Below, piece by piece: positions 22,351 through 32,218 of a DNA stretch of 64,000 bases. Made by a program: the position numbers and the translations under genes. Positions within the stretch are counted from its first letter, which is position 1; every line of letters starts with the position of its first letter. The stretch spans positions 6,941,432-7,005,431 of the forward strand of contig CM075760.1 of the NCBI GenBank assembly GCA_037974335.1, given 5' to 3'. A model generated the notes under the pieces. It worked only from the letters and a program-made list of their open reading frames with translations. It did not search any database and was not told where the DNA came from. Source of the DNA: Prionace glauca. Lineage: Eukaryota > Chordata > Chondrichthyes > Carcharhiniformes > Carcharhinidae.

Positions 22351-23380
22351 GTATAATTGTGACAGTTTTAGGCAGTTTTATCAGTATGTGTATTTTTTTA
22401 ACTGTTGCTCCAAGTTTCACCGACCATAGTGAACTGAATATGATCCAGACAACTCGAATAATGGAACATATTTTCAATGTTTTGCTGTAGAAATGTATTT
22501 TATGTGAGGGGCACAGTGATATCAGGGACGGAACAATTAAAATCCGGGAAGGAATCTATGACTTGTTTAAATTTGTATTCTGGGAAATCAATGCCAGCAG
22601 ATGATTGACAGGAACAAGAGTGTTGAGACATTTTAAAATTATATTGCATTCATATAGATATATTTCAATGATTAAGTTAATGATACTTCAAAATCTGTAG
22701 CAAGTAAACCGGAAACTAATTTGTACTGTTGGCAACTGGGTCCTTATAGTAGAGAATTGTTCCCTTCCAAACACGGGAGAGGGAGGAGAGTGAGCTCAGA
22801 GTTTCCCTCTCCCTACCCGGTGATACAATGTCCCTGATGGTTCTAACCACTGAGGAGGTAGAGGTGAGTGGATTAAATAATGACATTCCTCCTTTTTTCA
22901 TTGAGGAAGTTTTGGGACATGGATTAATTACTGCTCCTCCCCTCTCTCTGCTGGGTTAGTGGGAATCCAGGATGTTAACAATTTCACTCTCCCTCAATCC
23001 GATGGGGGGAATATTTCTCCATGTTTTTATGTGTGACCCTCACTTCAGTTCCCAGTGGGTGCGGTGCAGCAGCTTAAAGAGGTGGTCAATGAGAGAAACA
23101 GGGACACAGAGATCTAAATGTTGTGTTTGTGTGTCAGACATGTTAAAAATGTCGGAGTGTTTTCCCCTCAGCGGGAGGAAAGTCAGTGACGATATTTTGC
23201 AAAATCCTGTAATGAATGTGCTCTATTCTATCCCTGACCCAGTGTCTATCTCCGCTGGGAGCACTGGTTCAACAATTTTGGGTCCCAAACATGAAAATAT
23301 CTGACTCAAATCAAAGATATGGAAGTAAAACTGAAAAACAACCAATTAAACAATTGGGTATTTCATTGATCGTTAGAGGA
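22351..23380. other. Cmu4-TM1 intron, no feature seen
   Basis: Unique-looking intronic sequence between the TG tract and the secretory polyadenylation signals. No repeat or exon was recognised. Confidence 0.4.
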
Positions 23381-23387
23381 AAATGTT

Positions 23388-23402
23388 TTTATTCTTTTTA
23401 TT
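23388..23402 (-). terminator. polyadenylation signals, secreted IgM
   Basis: Minus strand carries two AATAAA hexamers (23402-23397 and 23393-23388), 28 to 42 bp past the secretory stop codon. Choice between these sites and splicing to TM1 would decide secreted versus membrane IgM, as is known for IgM generally. Confidence 0.75.
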
Positions 23403-23429
23403 GTAGTTTTTAATGGAAGTGAGTGACTC

Positions 23430-23821
23430 TCATTGACATGAATTAACCGTGTCCATCAGTGCAAGGGAAATGTTCACAAAACTGGGTTTACCGCTGGATT
23501 TGTCAACTGTTCTGTTGATGATCTTCAAGGGGATGGCTTCATGTCCCACCACACAGGAGTAAGAAGCGCCACTGGACCATTCCTCTGCTGCAATGGATAA
23601 CAGGCTGTACATGAAGAAGGAGCTATCGCCGTTCTCCGCCACCACCTCGGTGTTCCTGTAGTTCCCGGGATTCACCGGCTTGTCGTTGACGGTCCATTTG
23701 ACGAAGATCTCTCGGGGGGAGAAACCTCTCACTAAGCAGCTGAGGGAGACGAAACTCTGAGAGGAGACGTCTTCTGCCGAGGGCAGGAGGACAGAGACGA
23801 CCGGTTCCCGCGGATTTGGAT
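23430..23821 (-). CDS. IGHM: IgM Cmu4 exon with secretory tail
   Basis: Acceptor TTTTCTGCAG at 23822-23831. The exon encodes an Ig constant domain ([19 protein letters not shown] with the first domain Cys and Trp, [19 protein letters not shown] with the second Cys). It continues into a secretory tail, [20 protein letters not shown], and TGA at 23432-23430. The tail has an N-glycosylation site (NIS) and the penultimate Cys used for polymer formation in IgM. Another glycosylation site, NRT, precedes the tail. An internal donor (AGCG/GTAAAC, last exonic base 23492) in phase with TM1 makes the membrane form. 330 bp to that donor. Confidence 0.97.
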
Positions 23822-23989
23822 CTGCAGAAAATGTACAATAAATGTCAATAAACTGAAGAGTTCTGGAGACAATGAAACCACAGGTTAGATCTCAGAAAAA
23901 TGTGCTTCGCTTCTGATTTTAACTCTTCCCATTTTTGATTTGCAGCTTGGAGGGGAGATGAACACAATAGTTTTCTCAGATAACTCAGG

Positions 23990-24245
23990 GGGGGTGGAGT
24001 GGAAAGATTCAGAAAGTTTACAGCACAGAATCAGGCCATTCGGCCCAACTGATCTACTTTTTCTTTTTGGTTTTCTGGTTTTTGATGCTCCACATCAGGC
24101 TCCTCCCTTATTCTTCGATCTAAACCCAATAACATCGCCTACAGTTCACCTTTCACTCATCAACACATCAAACTCCTCAGAAAAATATCAATCAGTGCAG
24201 AGTCGTTTAGTTCAGGGGAGAACATTAATGCACTGAATACTAAAC
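23990..24245 (-). repeat. LINE 3'-tail-like repeat in Cmu3-Cmu4 intron
   Basis: TACAGCACAGAATCAGGCCA and TTCGGCCCAACTGATC is the common 3' untranslated motif of shark retroposons. Only the end is recognisable. Confidence 0.6.
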
Positions 24246-24299
24246 ATTGAGCAGTACACATTCACTGGAGATAGACACAGTGATGCATTTACATACAAA

Positions 24300-25030
24300 C
24301 TTAGAACATTACAGCACAGTACAGGCCCTTCGGCCCTCAATGTTGTGCCGAGCTATGTCCGAACCCAAGATCTAGCTATTCCACTCCCTATAATTCTAGT
24401 GTGCTCCGTGTGCCTATCCAATAACCGCTTGAAAGTTCCTAAAGTGTCCGACTCCACTATCACAGCAGGCAGTGTATTCCTCATCCAAACCACTCTGAGT
24501 GAAGAATCTACCTCGGACATCCCTCCTATTTCTCCCACCATGAACCTTATAGTTATAACCCTTAGTAACAGCAACATCAACCCAAGGAAATAGTCTCTGA
24601 ACATCCACTCTATCAATCCCCCCTCATCATCTTATAAACCTCTATTAAGTCGCCTGTCATCCTCCTCTGCTCCAAAAAGAAAAGCCCCAGCTCCCTCAAC
24701 CTTTCCTCATAAGACCTACCCTCCAAACCAGGCAGCATCCTGGTAAATCTTCTCTGCACTCTCTCCAATGCTTCCACATCCTTCTTATAGTGAGGTGACC
24801 AGAACTGAACACAATATTCCAAATGTGGTCTCACCAAGGCCCTGCATAGTTGCAGCATAACCCCACGGCTCTTAAACTCAAACCCCCTGTTAATAAACAC
24901 TAACACACTATAAGCCTTCTTCACAGCTCTATCCACTTGAGTGGCAACCTTCAGAGATCTGTGGATATGAACCCCCGGATCTCCCTGTTCCTCCACATTG
25001 CTCAGAACCCTGCCATTGACCCTACATTTA
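24300..25030 (-). repeat. CR1-like LINE 3' part in Cmu3-Cmu4 intron
   Basis: Minus-strand frame 24996-24613 reads GDPGVHIHRSLKVATQVDRA, LEYCVQFWSPHYKKDVEALE and GDLIEVYKMM, with a frame break before the WNSLP-like end (24353-24616). The 3' end is at about 24300 (ACATTACAGCACAGTACAGG). It lies in the same sense as IgM and starts about 20 bp after the Cmu3 donor. Confidence 0.88.
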
Positions 25031-25052
25031 TTGTTTCAATCTCTCAGCTCAC

Positions 25053-25361
25053 CTGTTTCCTTGTGGATAGATGTTCTTAGAGGAGTCGGCAGATCCTGAT
25101 GGCTCACCACGCACTCAAACACAGCCGCACTCAGCCAGGCTTGTGTGGAGATGCTTAATTTGCTGATCACGCTGTCACGATCCGCTCCGGGCTTTTTGGA
25201 AATCTCTGATTTCAAATACTTCCTGTCTCGGATCCAGGACACGTTAACTCCATGAGGAGCATTAGAAATGACGCAGGTTAAGGTCGCGGTCGCCTCCAGT
25301 AAGACCTGTTCTATTGGTGGTGGCTGTATCTTCACTGTGGTATCAAGGCACAGGGGAGGAT
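25053..25361 (-). CDS. IGHM: IgM Cmu3 exon
   Basis: 309 bp, acceptor TCTCATTCACAG, donor ACAG/GTGAGC, phase 1 at both ends. Encodes [16 protein letters not shown] at its start (an extra Cys likely available for an inter-chain bond), then [20 protein letters not shown] (domain Cys and Trp, with an NVS glycosylation site) and [20 protein letters not shown] (Trp and second domain Cys). Length and spacing match a normal C1-set domain. No damage seen. Confidence 0.96.
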
Positions 25362-25844
25362 CTGTGAATGAGAAATGAAAGTGAGCCCCAGTTCCCCTTC
25401 AGAAGCAGGACAGCAGTCTTCAGCCTGAAGGAGACAAAGTCGCCTTCAATATATCAATCTCTAACTCTCGCCTTTCACCTTCCATGGCGAATGGGAAGCC
25501 AGCTTGCTGTATGGAATTATTCCCTGTATTAAATATTGGAGCAGCGGTAACATTTCCATGAATCAGAATTGGAGAATTCCCAAACAAACACACCATCCTG
25601 AACTCAGGGAAAAAGTACTGACCGTTGGTTTATAAATAGGGTGGATGCACTTTATAATATTTTACCCCTGTGCTGTGACCTGTGAAACATTCTCACACCT
25701 ACTGTCTCTCCAAATTTTACCAGCTGTCTCAGGAACAAGCTGACATCAAGGCCACCTCACTCACTATATTGCTTCAAACCGAAAGGGGGCACTCCTTTAA
25801 GGGGAGGAAGTGGCATATGGTGTTGTCAATTGGTTTATAACCTT
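25362..25844. other. Cmu2-Cmu3 intron, unique part
   Basis: No repeat or exon recognised between the Cmu3 acceptor and the SINE that follows. Confidence 0.4.
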
Positions 25845-26095
25845 GGGTAAGACTCTGGGGACACAGATTCGAATCCCATCATTGCAAATATGAAATTTGA
25901 ATTTTGTAAAAATCTACAATTAAAAGTTGAAATGGTTCTCATGAAGCTATTGCTGTAAAACCCCTCCTAGTTCACAAATGCCCCTTAGCAAAATTAACCT
26001 GCTGTCTTTATCTGGCCTGGCATGCATGTGACTCCAGATTCACGGCAACGTGAGTGACACTTCAGTGCCCTCAGGTTTGGGAAATAAACGCACAT
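25845..26095 (+). repeat. shark SINE in Cmu2-Cmu3 intron
   Basis: ACACAGATTCGAATCCCATC is a tRNA-like B-box promoter, followed by TTTGAATTTTGTAAAAATCT and the 3' half TATCTGGCCTGGCATGCATG with TGACTCCAGATTCACGGCAA. A second copy of the same family lies at 48830-49095. Confidence 0.75.
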
Positions 26096-26254
26096 CTCAG
26101 GAAGGAATAACAAAAAATTTTATTTCTGATGAAATTCTGAATGAGATATTGTCCTAATGCAGCAAACTAAATGACAATAACTTACAAGTTGTTCTATGCT
26201 TTGTAGCAACTTTAATAGAACATCAGAATGATTAATGTTGTTTGAGTTTCTTAC

Positions 26255-26569
26255 CCTGAGATGCGCTGATGTTCAGACTCTGAATGTTTCCTTGGTGAGT
26301 GACCTGGCAGGTATAGACCGCTTTGCTGAACCATTCCCCAGCGGAGACTGTCAGCCGACTGCTGGCCGAGAAGTTCCCGTTCACTTCACAGGGGGGAGAG
26401 GTGACAATTCCTGAATGCGTGGGTTTCCCATTCTTCAGCCACTCCACTTCCATTGACCCTGCCTGGAAATCGATGATTGAACAGACGATGATTGCGAATT
26501 TCCTGTGTGAGATTTCTTTAATGGAACTCACGGTGAGGATAACAGTTGGAGGGATCACATGCGGAGGGC
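26255..26569 (-). CDS. IGHM: IgM Cmu2 exon
   Basis: 315 bp, acceptor TTTCCCTGAAG, donor CAGG/GTAAGA, phase 1 at both ends. The first codon, shared with Cmu1, is Cys (T plus GC), giving [14 protein letters not shown]. The domain follows: [11 protein letters not shown] (first Cys), VEWLKNGKP (Trp), [18 protein letters not shown] (Trp and second Cys). A further Cys in TSPPCEVNG sits in the loop between sheets. N-glycosylation sites: NFS and NIS. A polypyrimidine and poly-T tract lies just before the acceptor. Confidence 0.96.
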
Positions 26570-26629
26570 CTTCAGGGAAAAAAAAAAACAGATCAGTCAT
26601 TTCCTGCAGAAGATGTAGATCAATTAAAC

Positions 26630-26845
26630 TTTTGTCAACAGAGGGTAGTAAGGGTGTGGAATGCCCTGCCTGCAGCAGTTGTGGACTCGCCAACTTTCAG
26701 GACGTTCAAATGGTCAGTGGATAGGCATATGGATAACATTGGAATAGTTTAGGTTAGAGGGTCATTAGATTGGTTCCACTGGTCGGCGCAACATCGAAGG
26801 CCGAAGGGCCTGTACTGCGCTGGAATGTTTTATGTTCTAACTAAT
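26630..26845 (+). repeat. LINE 3' end in Cmu1-Cmu2 intron
   Basis: The plus-strand frame at about 26636-26752 reads [20 protein letters not shown], the CR1-like ORF2 end, followed by GGCCGAAGGGCCTGTACTGC and TGTTTTATGTTC. It takes up about half of the 407-bp intron, opposite in sense to IgM. Confidence 0.85.
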
Positions 26846-26976
26846 TTGCAGTCAATAGACACTAACTGATACAATCCAGAGATCCGGATTATCCACATCT
26901 ATTTAAATGAGTTACAACCAAGTCCCTACATGTTAACCACAGTGTTTCTGTTTTACACAAACTCCCCAACACTTAC

Positions 26977-27276
26977 ATGGTATTTCAACGCTCTTGACTG
27001 TGCTCATGTGTCGAACCTCACAGTCAATTCTGGGACATTCTCCCGCTGAGTCGCTGATGGTTAACTGGCTGCTCAGGGTATAGGTTCCTTTCGTGTTTTT
27101 CACTGACGGGTAAGTCTTAAACCCACTGGGGACCGTTTGCCCATTTTTCTTCCAGGTCACTTTGGAGACATCTGGAAGGTAATCCATCGCCAAACATCCG
27201 AAGGTGATGGAGCCGTCGGAGTTCTGTTGCTGACAGGGGGAGACCAGGCCGTACAGAATGGGCGGAGACGGTGTCG
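26977..27276 (-). CDS. IGHM: IgM Cmu1 exon
   Basis: 300 bp, acceptor TATTCTTTCCCAG, donor CCAT/GTAAGT, phase 1 at both ends. Joined to JH the sequence starts ATPSPPILYGLVSPCQQQNS. Cys15 is placed like the Cys that bonds to the light chain. The domain core is FGCLAMDYLP (Cys28), VTWKKNG (Trp42) and IDCEVRHM (Cys86). Cmu2, Cmu3 and Cmu4 have a conserved Trp eight residues before the second domain Cys. Here that region reads SAGECPRIDCEV: the Trp is replaced by Cys81 and three residues are missing. The frame and splice sites are intact. Strong match to the first constant domain of shark IgM. Confidence 0.96.
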
Positions 27277-27364
27277 CTGGGAAAGAATAGCCAATTGAAC
27301 AAGTTAGACTCTTGTGTTTATTAAGTCATCAAACATATTGTTGCAAATAGGTTTCTATATTAGA

Positions 27365-27515
27365 TATAGCTCTTGGTGTTAAAGGGATGAAGGGATATGG
27401 GTAGTAGGTGTCATCAGGATAGTGATGAGCTCTGACCAAAGTGAATGGTGGAGTAGGCCCAAAGGGTCGAATGGCCTACTCCAGCTTCTATTTTCTATGT
27501 TTCTATCTCCAACAT
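27365..27515 (+). repeat. short LINE 3' tail near Cmu1
   Basis: AGGGATGAAGGGATATGGGT, then GGGTCGAATGGCCTACTCC and TTCTATGTTTCTATCTC: the 3' end of a CR1-like LINE, about 90 bp from the Cmu1 acceptor. Confidence 0.75.
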
Positions 27516-27834
27516 TGATTACAATTATGAACTTATCCCTAATATTTCCCGATTAAATCTTTCATCCACCTTTGAGATGATGTTACTTCTATCATTTGGG
27601 AATTGTCATCTCTGTAGAAACTCATATCCCTGTCTCCACTTCTATCAAATTAGGAAGAAAAAACACATTCTGTTAGTCTCACAATGACATGTCATTCATT
27701 GGATTAACAGAGAACTGCAAAAATTTTCTCCATTATTGCAGCAACTATTTATGTCTCAACAACAGCAGTGTGTGATGAACCGCTGTTTATTTCTCAAACA
27801 ACAACACTTTGTGATGAAGAAGTTCTCCCTTCAT

Positions 27835-27965
27835 TCAGACTATCCACGCACCTGATGAGGGAGTTCCAACAGCTTGTGATTCCAAATAAACCTGTTGGAC
27901 TTTAACCTGGTGTTGTGGGAATCCTTACTGTGCCCACACCAACCTCACTCCGGCATCTCCACACT
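27835..27965 (+). repeat. foldback-family end sequence
   Basis: CCAAATAAACCTGTTGGACT and TTAACCTGGTGTTGTGG with CGGCATCTCCACACTAG. Matches the end of the foldback element at 15800-15850 and the reverse copy at 14388-14462. Confidence 0.7.
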
Positions 27966-28144
27966 AGTTTTGGAAATTGCCTGTGTTCAAACTGATTGGT
28001 GCCCCTTCCTCTCTCCAACTCACTGCCTCTCACTCCACAAAACCGAGATTAGTGACTTTGCTTCAAAAATACCTCTGGGATGAATACTTACTGAATGATC
28101 AGGAAACTCTAAATGTGATTATAAATTCAAATAAATCCAACATT

Positions 28145-28245
28145 GACTCATTGACGGATCATACATTAATAGCAGGAGTTGGCCATTTGGGCCCTGAAGT
28201 CTCCTCCATCATTCACTGAGATTACAGATGAGCTGATTGTGGTGC
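28145..28245 (-). repeat. short LINE 3' tail
   Basis: AATAGCAGGAGTTGGCCATT, then CACTGAGATTACAGATGAGC: the same 3' untranslated motif as family A LINE ends, in reverse, heavily truncated. Confidence 0.65.
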
Positions 28246-28269
28246 TAGCTCTATTCTGAACCTCCTCAC

Positions 28270-28990
28270 TCTGCCCATCCATCACCCGCTCTCTGCCCAT
28301 TTCCCCAGCTCTTTGCCCTTCCCCTGGGTCTCTGCCTTTCACGGTGGCTCTTTTACCCTTTTATCTGGCTCTCTGTATTTCCACCTGGCTCTCTACACTT
28401 CCCTCCAGCTCTGTGCCCTCTCACCCGGCTCTCTGTTCTTTCCCTCACCCCCCACGCTGTCCCTCAGCTCTCTGCCCTCTGTGCCTGCTCCCTCCCCTCT
28501 TTCTTCTTTCCCCCAGTTCTCTGAGCTTTCCCCCTGACTCTCCTGAACTTTCCCCTGGGCTCTCTGCCCTTTCCCTCGGCTCCCTGCCCTTTCTCCTGCC
28601 TCCCTGCCCTTTTTCGTGCCTCCCCGCCCTTTTTCCTGGTTCTCTCCCCTTTCCCTGGTCTTTCTACACTTTTCCCCATCTCTCTGCCCTTTCTTTCAGC
28701 TCTCTCCCCTTTCACTGGTCTCTCTGCCCTTTCTCCTGCTCACTATCCTTTCCCCTCTCTCTCCGCACTTTCCCCTGACTTTGCGCCCTGTTCCCCGGCT
28801 GTGTACCCTTTCCCCCGCCTCTCTGCCTTTCCCCCAGCTCTCTGCTGTTTCCTCTGGCTCTCTGCCCTCCCCCCACCCCGGCTCTCTGCCCTTTCCCCCG
28901 CCTCCTGTTCTCCCCTGACTCTTTGTCATTGCCCCTGGCCCTGAGCCCCCAGGGATTCCCTCCAGCTCTCTGCACTCCCAGGGCAGCTCC
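28270..28990 (-). repeat. G-rich AGCT-bearing tandem repeat, switch-like, upstream of Cmu1
   Basis: On the coding (minus) strand this is a degenerate tandem repeat of about 20-22 bp, GGGAAAGGGCAGAGAGCYGG-like; on the plus strand it reads CTCTCTGCCCTTTCCCCCGG. The coding strand is strongly purine- and G-rich. I count eight AGCT tetramers between 28307 and 28988, several inside GAGCTGGGG-like units (for example at 28964 and 28836). AGCT is the preferred AID target in tetrapod switch regions, and G-rich non-template strands form R-loops there. The tract ends about 1 kb upstream of Cmu1, the Smu position. Repeat and motifs are seen; a switch function is inference. Pyrimidine-rich simple sequence is the alternative reading. 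Confidence 0.8.
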
Positions 28991-29054
28991 CACCTTTGAA
29001 CACCAAACTGCAGCTTGAGATCTTTCTTCTCTCTCGTTGCAGACCCTCCCCACA

Positions 29055-30990
29055 CAGATTCAGTGAGTGTGAGTGAGAAAATGTGAGTGTGTGAGGGTGA
29101 GTGATTAGATGAGTCAGAGTGGATGAGTGATGTGTGAAGGAAGATGGGTAAGTCAGGGTGAGTGAGTGAAGTTCTTTGAGTGAGGTTGAGTGATTGAGGG
29201 TGAGTAAGTGTGGGTGAGGGTGAGAGAGCGTGAGTAAATGAGGGTGTGTGAGTGAACGTGGCTGAATGTGAGCGAAGGTGGCTGGATGAGTGTAGGTAAG
29301 CAAGATTGAAAGAATGAGGGAGTGTGAGTGAGGATGTTGAAGGTTAGTGGAGGTGGGTGAGGGAAAGTGAGTGAGATTGAGTGAATGAGGGTGAGGGAGT
29401 GAATGTAACTGTGTAAGTGAGGGGTGAGGGTGAGTGAGTCAGGGTGTGTTATTGAGGGTGGTGTGTGAGGGAGAATGAATGTGGATGAGTGGGAGAGTGA
29501 GGGTGAGTGAGTGAAGGTGTTTGAATGAGGATGAGTGACTGAGGATTTGTGGGTTAGGGTGCGCGATGTTGAGTGATGATGAGTATGTGTGGGTATGTGA
29601 GTGAAGGTCGGTGGGTGAGTTTGAGTGAGTTTGAGTGGGTGAGGTGGCGTAAGTGAGAGAGAGACAGAAAGAGGTTCATTGAGCTTGAGTCTGTGGGGCT
29701 GAGTCTGGGTGATTGAGGGAGGGTAGGTGAGTGAGTGTGATTGAGAGTGAGTGAGACTGGATGAGTGAGGGTGGGTAAGTGGGGTGAGTGAGTGAGTCTG
29801 AGAGAATGGGGTGAGTGAGTGAGGGTGACTGAGAGTGAGTGAGACTGGGTGAGTGATGGTGGATTAGTGGGATGAGTGAGTGAGAGTGATTGAGACTGGG
29901 TGAGTCAGGGTGGATTAGTGGGATGAGTGAATGAAGCTGAGTATGAATGTTGGTGACTGACTGAGGGTCTAAGTCAGTGAGTGAGGTTGAGTGAGTGATG
30001 GTGGATGAGTGTGGGTGGCTCAGTGACAGTGAGTTAATGAGGGCGCGTGAGGGTGAGTGCGTGAGGGTGAGTGAATGTGAATGAGTGAGTGAATGTGGTT
30101 GCGTGACTGAGGGTGTGAGAGTGAGTGAATATGAGTGAGTCAGTGAGGGTGTGAGAATGAGTGAGGCAGGGTGTGTGATTGAGGTTGAACTAGTGAGGTT
30201 GAATGAGTGTTTGTGGGTGAGTGAGTGAGTGAGGATGGATGAGATTAAGTGAGATAATAAGTGTGTGAGGGCGTGAGGATGAGTGAGTCAGGGCGTGTGT
30301 TTGAGTGAACGAGTGAGATTGAATGAGTGCTTATGGGTGAGTGAGTGAGGATGGATGAGAGTGAGTGAGCGAATATGGTGAGTGAGTGAGTGAGTGTGTG
30401 AGGGTGAGTGACTCAGGGTGAAACAGGATCATTGAGTGTGTGAGGGCGAGTGTGTGAGGGCGAGTGTGTGAGGGCGAGTGTGTGAGGGCGGGTGCGTGAG
30501 GGCCAGTGCGTGAGGGTGGTTGAGAATGTGTGAGTAAGGGTGAGTGAGTAAGGGTGAGTGAGTGCGGATGAGTGAGTGTGAGGGAGTGTGTGGGAGGGTG
30601 GATGAGTGAGCAAGGGTGAGTGAGTGAGGGCGAGTGAGTAAGCGTGAATGAGAATGAGTAACTAAGGGTGAGTGATTGTGGATGAGTGAGTGAGGGTGAG
30701 TGAATGAGGGAGACTGAGTGAGAGTGTGTGCCAGAGAGGGAAGGTAGCTAAGATAAGGTGAGTTAGTGAAGATCTTTGAGTCAGGATGAGAGATTGAGGG
30801 TGAGTGAATGAGGGTGAGTGAGTGAGAGAGAGTGTGTCAGTGAGGGAAGGTGGGTAAGTGAGGGTGAGTAAGTGAAGCTATTTGAGTGAGGATGAGAGAT
30901 TGAGGGTGAATGAGTGAAGTTATTTGAGTGAGGATGAGAGATTGAGGGTGAGTGAGTCAGTGTGGGTGAGGGTGAGAGAGTCAGTGAGCC
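29055..30990. repeat. TGAG/GGGTGAG minisatellite in J-C intron
   Basis: About 1.9 kb of degenerate GTGAGTGAGGGTGAGTGAG units on the plus strand, so the IgM coding strand reads CTCACTCACCCT and is C-rich. Higher-order repeats occur: GTGAGGGCGAGTGT is iterated at 30440-30490, and a block of about 50 bp containing TTTGAGTGAGGATGAGAGAT recurs at about 30770, 30880 and 30920. Strand asymmetry is opposite to that of the neighbouring tract at 28270-28990. Confidence 0.9.
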
Positions 30991-31585
30991 ACCTCCTCCT
31001 CTCCCTTTCCATCGATCTTTTCCCGATTCTCTCCATTGATCAGCTTTCAGTAACAGGGCTGTGTAAAGTCAGGAATCAGTGTAGATCACCGGGCAGCTGC
31101 TTTAATGTCGGGCCTTTCTTTCAGAAACACGGATCAGTGAACAAATAGACAGACTGAGGGAGCTGGAAGGGGAGCTTCCAGCAAAACTAGGGTCACACAG
31201 GAATTAAACACCAAGTTTACACCAGTATTGGGGAGCCAGGCGGACTTAGTCTCAGCCAGATCCCTTCTTATTGATTGTGTCTTTGTGTCCGGTGTAACAC
31301 ATGGAAATCCCTACTTCTGACCTCATGTTGGATGGAATGTGTCATTGATGAAGCAATAGAAGATTGTTGGTCCCAGAACAGTCCCCTGCCGAACTCCTGC
31401 AGTGATTTCTCAACTTAGATGTTTGACCTCCACCAACCATCACCATCTTGCTTTGTGCTAAATATGACTCCAAACAGAGAAGAATTTCCCGCTGAAACTT
31501 ATTCAGTTGAGTTTTACTCGGGCTTCTCGATCCCACCCTCATTCAAATGTTAGTCAGGGAGTGGGAGGGGGAGGGGGCGGGGGAG
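30991..31585. other. J-C intron, mostly unique
   Basis: The part around 31340-31560 (GGTCCCAGAACAGTCCCCTG, then GGTAGTTCTC-poor unique text) may hold a degraded LINE reverse-transcriptase tail on the minus strand, but no domain could be confirmed. Confidence 0.35.
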
Positions 31586-31589
31586 GGGG

Positions 31590-31910
31590 TGACCGAGGCG
31601 GCACAGTGATTAACGCTGCTGCCTCACAGTTCAATTCCCGATATGAGTCATTGTGTATGGAGTTAGTAAGTTCACCCCGTGTCTGCTTGGGTTTTCTTCG
31701 GGTGCTCCTGTTTCCTCCCACAGTCCAAAGAAGTTTGGGTTCAGGGGACTGGCCGTGCTAAATTGCCCCTTAGTTTCAGGAGGACTAGTTAGAGTAAACA
31801 CATGTGGTTATGGGGATAGGGCTTTGGTGGGATTCCTGTTGATACAAACTCGATGGGCTGAATGGCCTCCTTCTGCACTGTAGGATCTTGTGATTCTATT
31901 CTATGATGTA
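31590..31910 (+). repeat. tRNA-derived SINE, full length
   Basis: GCGGCACAGTGATTAACGCT head, CAGTTCAATTCCCGATATGA B-box region, CCCGTGTCTGCTTGGGTTTT body, and AACTCGATGGGCTGAATGGC end with TGTGATTCTATTCTATGAT tail. In the J-C intron, opposite in sense to IgM. Confidence 0.85.
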
Positions 31911-31919
31911 AATGACAGT

Positions 31920-32179
31920 CTCTCTGACGTATGTGAGGTGGAAAGTGTGTGAGAGGGTGTTTGGGTGTGTGTTTGATAGAGAGAGGGGTGAATGTGTGTG
32001 TGAAGGTATCTGTATGTGATAGACTGTGTTTGCACATGTGTGAGACAATGGGCTGCGTTTGCAAGGGGGCAGTGTGCCTATTGGAAAGCAAAATAAACTG
32101 TTCATGAGTGTGTGGAAATGCGCATGGGATTGCGTGTGAGTGAGAAAGATGTGTGCAATGTGTGTGTGTGATCGAAGCA

Positions 32180-32218
<39 letters not shown>

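Noticed and set aside
21896-22477. 193-residue minus-strand frame rich in His and Thr
   Set aside because: It is a translation of TG microsatellite DNA.
26546-26752. Possible extra exon between Cmu1 and Cmu2 on the plus strand
   Set aside because: It is the ORF2 end of a CR1-like LINE ([12 protein letters not shown]), opposite in sense to IgM.
28344-29055. Leu/Ser/Pro-rich plus-strand frames and Arg/Gly/Glu-rich minus-strand frames
   Set aside because: Translations of the tandem repeat upstream of Cmu1; no start context, splice sites or similarity.
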